Source: JAWLFY01 sp964462125 (GTDB taxonomy: Bacteria > Planctomycetota > Planctomycetia > Pirellulales > Pirellulaceae). From it: a stretch of DNA of 5,859 nt. The notes beneath the pieces were generated by a model. It was not told the origin of the DNA and did no database searches. It saw only the letters and a program-made list of their open reading frames with translations. Numbering within the stretch: position 1 is the first letter of the stretch; each line of letters opens with the position of its first letter. Below, one piece after another: positions 4,244-5,859 of this stretch. The DNA lies in contig CAYWXT010000300.1 in NCBI GenBank assembly GCA_964462125.1, positions 1 to 5,859 of the forward strand. Reading direction: 5' to 3'. A program made the translations under genes and the position numbers.

Positions 4244-5859
4244 ATGCCCGCCCCACCCTCGGATGACACTTCCGAAACGCTCTCACCGGCTGAGTTCCAC
4301 CTTCACTGCCCCTTCCCGGCGGCCGGGGATCAACCGCAAGCGATCGAGGCGCTGACTCGGGGATTCCGCGAGGGGAAACCGGCCCAGGTGCTGCTTGGGG
4401 CGACCGGGACGGGGAAGACGTTCACGATGGCCAACGTGATTGCCAACGTCGCCCGCCCGGCGCTGGTGCTCAGCCACAACAAGACGCTCGCGGCACAGCT
4501 CTACAGCGAGTTCAAGGAGTTCTTTCCCGACAACGCGGTCCATTACTTCGTCAGCTATTACGACTATTACCAGCCCGAGGCATACATCCCCCAGCGGGAC
4601 ATCTACATCGAAAAAGACGCCTCGATCAACGAGGAGATCGATCGATTGCGGCTGGCCACCACCAGTTCGCTGGTCAGCCGCCGGGACGTGGTGATCGTGG
4701 CGTCGGTCAGCAGTATCTACGGTTTGGGATCGCCGGAAGACTACAAGCAGTTGGTAGTCGGGATACACCGTGGCGAGACGACCCGCCGCGACCACCTGTT
4801 GTTGCGGTTTGTCGATGTGCTCTATGAACGCAACGATGTGGCCTTTGAGCGGGGAAAGTTTCGCGTTCGGGGGGACTCGATCGAGATCTGGCCGAGCTAC
4901 GAGGAATTCGCCTATCGGATCGAGATGTGGGGGGACGAGATCGAGCAGATTTCGATCATCAAACCGGTCTCAGGGGAGACGATCAAGACGGTCGACCATC
5001 TATTCATCTACCCGGCCAAGCACTTCGTGATGCCCGAAGATCGGATTAGCCGCGCGATTGCCGTGATCCGTGAAGAACTGAACCAGCAGTTGGAGCTGTT
5101 CCAGGGTCAAGGCAAGCTGTTGGAGGCCCAGCGGCTCTCGGCGCGGACCAAGTTCGACCTGGAGATGCTGGCCGAGGTCGGTCATTGTCCCGGCATCGAA
5201 AATTACAGCCGCCCGCTAGCTGGCAAACCGGCGGGGGCAGCGCCCGATACCCTCTATGATTTCTTCCCCGAAGACTTCATCACCTTTGTCGACGAATCGC
5301 ACGTCACCGTCCCGCAAGTGCGCGCGATGTATGCGGGCGACCGGAGCCGCAAATTGACCCTGGTCGACCACGGCTTCCGGCTCCCCTGCGCCCTGGACAA
5401 CCGGCCGCTGAAGTTCGAGGAGTGGGAGGAGCGGGCAGGCCAGGCCTGTTTCGTCAGTGCCACCCCAGCCGACTACGAACTGCGGCGGACCGGCGGGGAG
5501 GTGGTCGAGCAGATCATCCGGCCCACTGGGTTGCTCGACCCGGAGATCGAAGTCGTCTCGGCCCGCGGCCAGGTTCAACACCTGTTGGAACAGATTCGTC
5601 TCCGTTCCGAGCGGGACGAGCGGGTGTTGGTCACCGCCCTCACCAAACGGCTGGCGGAAGACCTCTCGACATTCATTCAAGAACAAAACGTCCGCTGCCG
5701 TTGGTTGCACAGCGAGCTGGACGCCTTTGAACGGGTGGAACTATTGCAGGAACTCCGGGCGGGCACGTTCGATTGCCTGGTCGGCGTCAACCTGCTCCGC
5801 GAAGGACTCGACCTGCCCGAGGTTTCCTTGGTGGCGATCCTGGACGCTGACAAGGAAGG
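4244..5859 (+). CDS. uvrB: UvrABC system protein B, excinuclease subunit (C-terminus cut off)
   Basis: UvrB is the damage-verifying helicase-like subunit of nucleotide excision repair; it is loaded by UvrA and recruits UvrC for incision. About 538 of some 670-700 residues are present. Seen in order: SGDQP-like region AAGDQPQAIEAL (27-37), Walker A GATGTGKT (52-59), motif LSHNKTLAAQLYSEFKEFFP (76-95), the beta-hairpin YYDYYQPEAYIPQRD (105-119) whose tyrosines 105, 106, 108 and 109 correspond to the DNA-strand-clamping Tyr residues, Walker B DESH (350-353), SATP (405-408), IRPTGLLDPE (425-434), and LVGVNLLREGLDLPEVSLVAILDADKE (512-538). The window ends just before the motif VI arginines (GRAARN) and the C-terminal UVR domain. 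ATG 4244 is the best start; the resulting leader of about 17 residues (MPAPPSDDTSETLSPAE) is longer than in E. coli. Only a weak GGA (4232-4234) precedes it. Confidence 0.96.
   Translation, partial: MPAPPSDDTSETLSPAEFHLHCPFPAAGDQPQAIEALTRGFREGKPAQVLLGATGTGKTFTMANVIANVARPALVLSHNKTLAAQLYSEFKEFFPDNAVHYFVSYYDYYQPEAYIPQRDIYIEKDASINEEIDRLRLATTSSLVSRRDVVIVASVSSIYGLGSPEDYKQLVVGIHRGETTRRDHLLLRFVDVLYERNDVAFERGKFRVRGDSIEIWPSYEEFAYRIEMWGDEIEQISIIKPVSGETIKTVDHLFIYPAKHFVMPEDRISRAIAVIREELNQQLELFQGQGKLLEAQRLSARTKFDLEMLAEVGHCPGIENYSRPLAGKPAGAAPDTLYDFFPEDFITFVDESHVTVPQVRAMYAGDRSRKLTLVDHGFRLPCALDNRPLKFEEWEERAGQACFVSATPADYELRRTGGEVVEQIIRPTGLLDPEIEVVSARGQVQHLLEQIRLRSERDERVLVTALTKRLAEDLSTFIQEQNVRCRWLHSELDAFERVELLQELRAGTFDCLVGVNLLREGLDLPEVSLVAILDADKE

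Noticed and set aside
4283..5710. Minus-strand open frames within uvrB (4283-4795, 5216-5710)
   Set aside because: They are shadows of the conserved uvrB coding frame in GC-rich DNA.

Overview
The window looks like chromosomal DNA of a planctomycete (Pirellulales-like). The DNA is GC-rich. It carries a DUF1559 protein with a prepilin-type N-terminus, a family greatly expanded in Planctomycetota, and a DUF1569 (DinB-fold) protein that is also common there. Short genes with few clear Shine-Dalgarno sites and loose spacing fit as well. I cannot name a species.

Layout from left to right. (1) A minus-strand DJ-1/PfpI family gene runs off the left edge (1-224). (2) A 345-base gene-free stretch (225-569) holds two inverted repeats. 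The larger has perfect 28-bp arms built on AAGTGTCCGGTACCTTTT and looks like a dispersed palindromic (REP/MITE-like) element. It ends 19 bases before the next start codon. (3) A DUF1569 gene (570-1052, GTG start) ends inside a strong hairpin. (4) The next gap holds a 17-bp tandem duplication and a nested inverted repeat. (5) A DUF1559 gene follows (1299-2333), with the best ribosome binding site in the window. (6) A gap of about 270 bases between convergent genes contains a minus-strand intrinsic terminator and further hairpins. (7) nadC lies on the minus strand (2601-3524). (8) Divergent from nadC, after 59 bases, is a membrane-anchored helix-hairpin-helix (ComEA-like) gene (3584-4096). (9) After 147 bases the UvrB excinuclease gene starts (4244) and runs off the right edge with about four fifths of the protein present.

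The genes are mostly unrelated housekeeping or lineage-typical functions: NAD synthesis (nadC), nucleotide excision repair (uvrB), a possible DNA-uptake protein (HhH), a surface pseudopilin-like protein (DUF1559), a predicted metal-binding enzyme (DUF1569) and a DJ-1-like protein. The only likely co-transcribed pair is the HhH gene and uvrB. I see no defence system, prophage, CRISPR array or new multi-gene system. The most notable signals are non-coding: the long perfect palindrome, the nested and tandem repeats before the DUF1559 gene, and the structured nadC 3' region with its orphan terminator.
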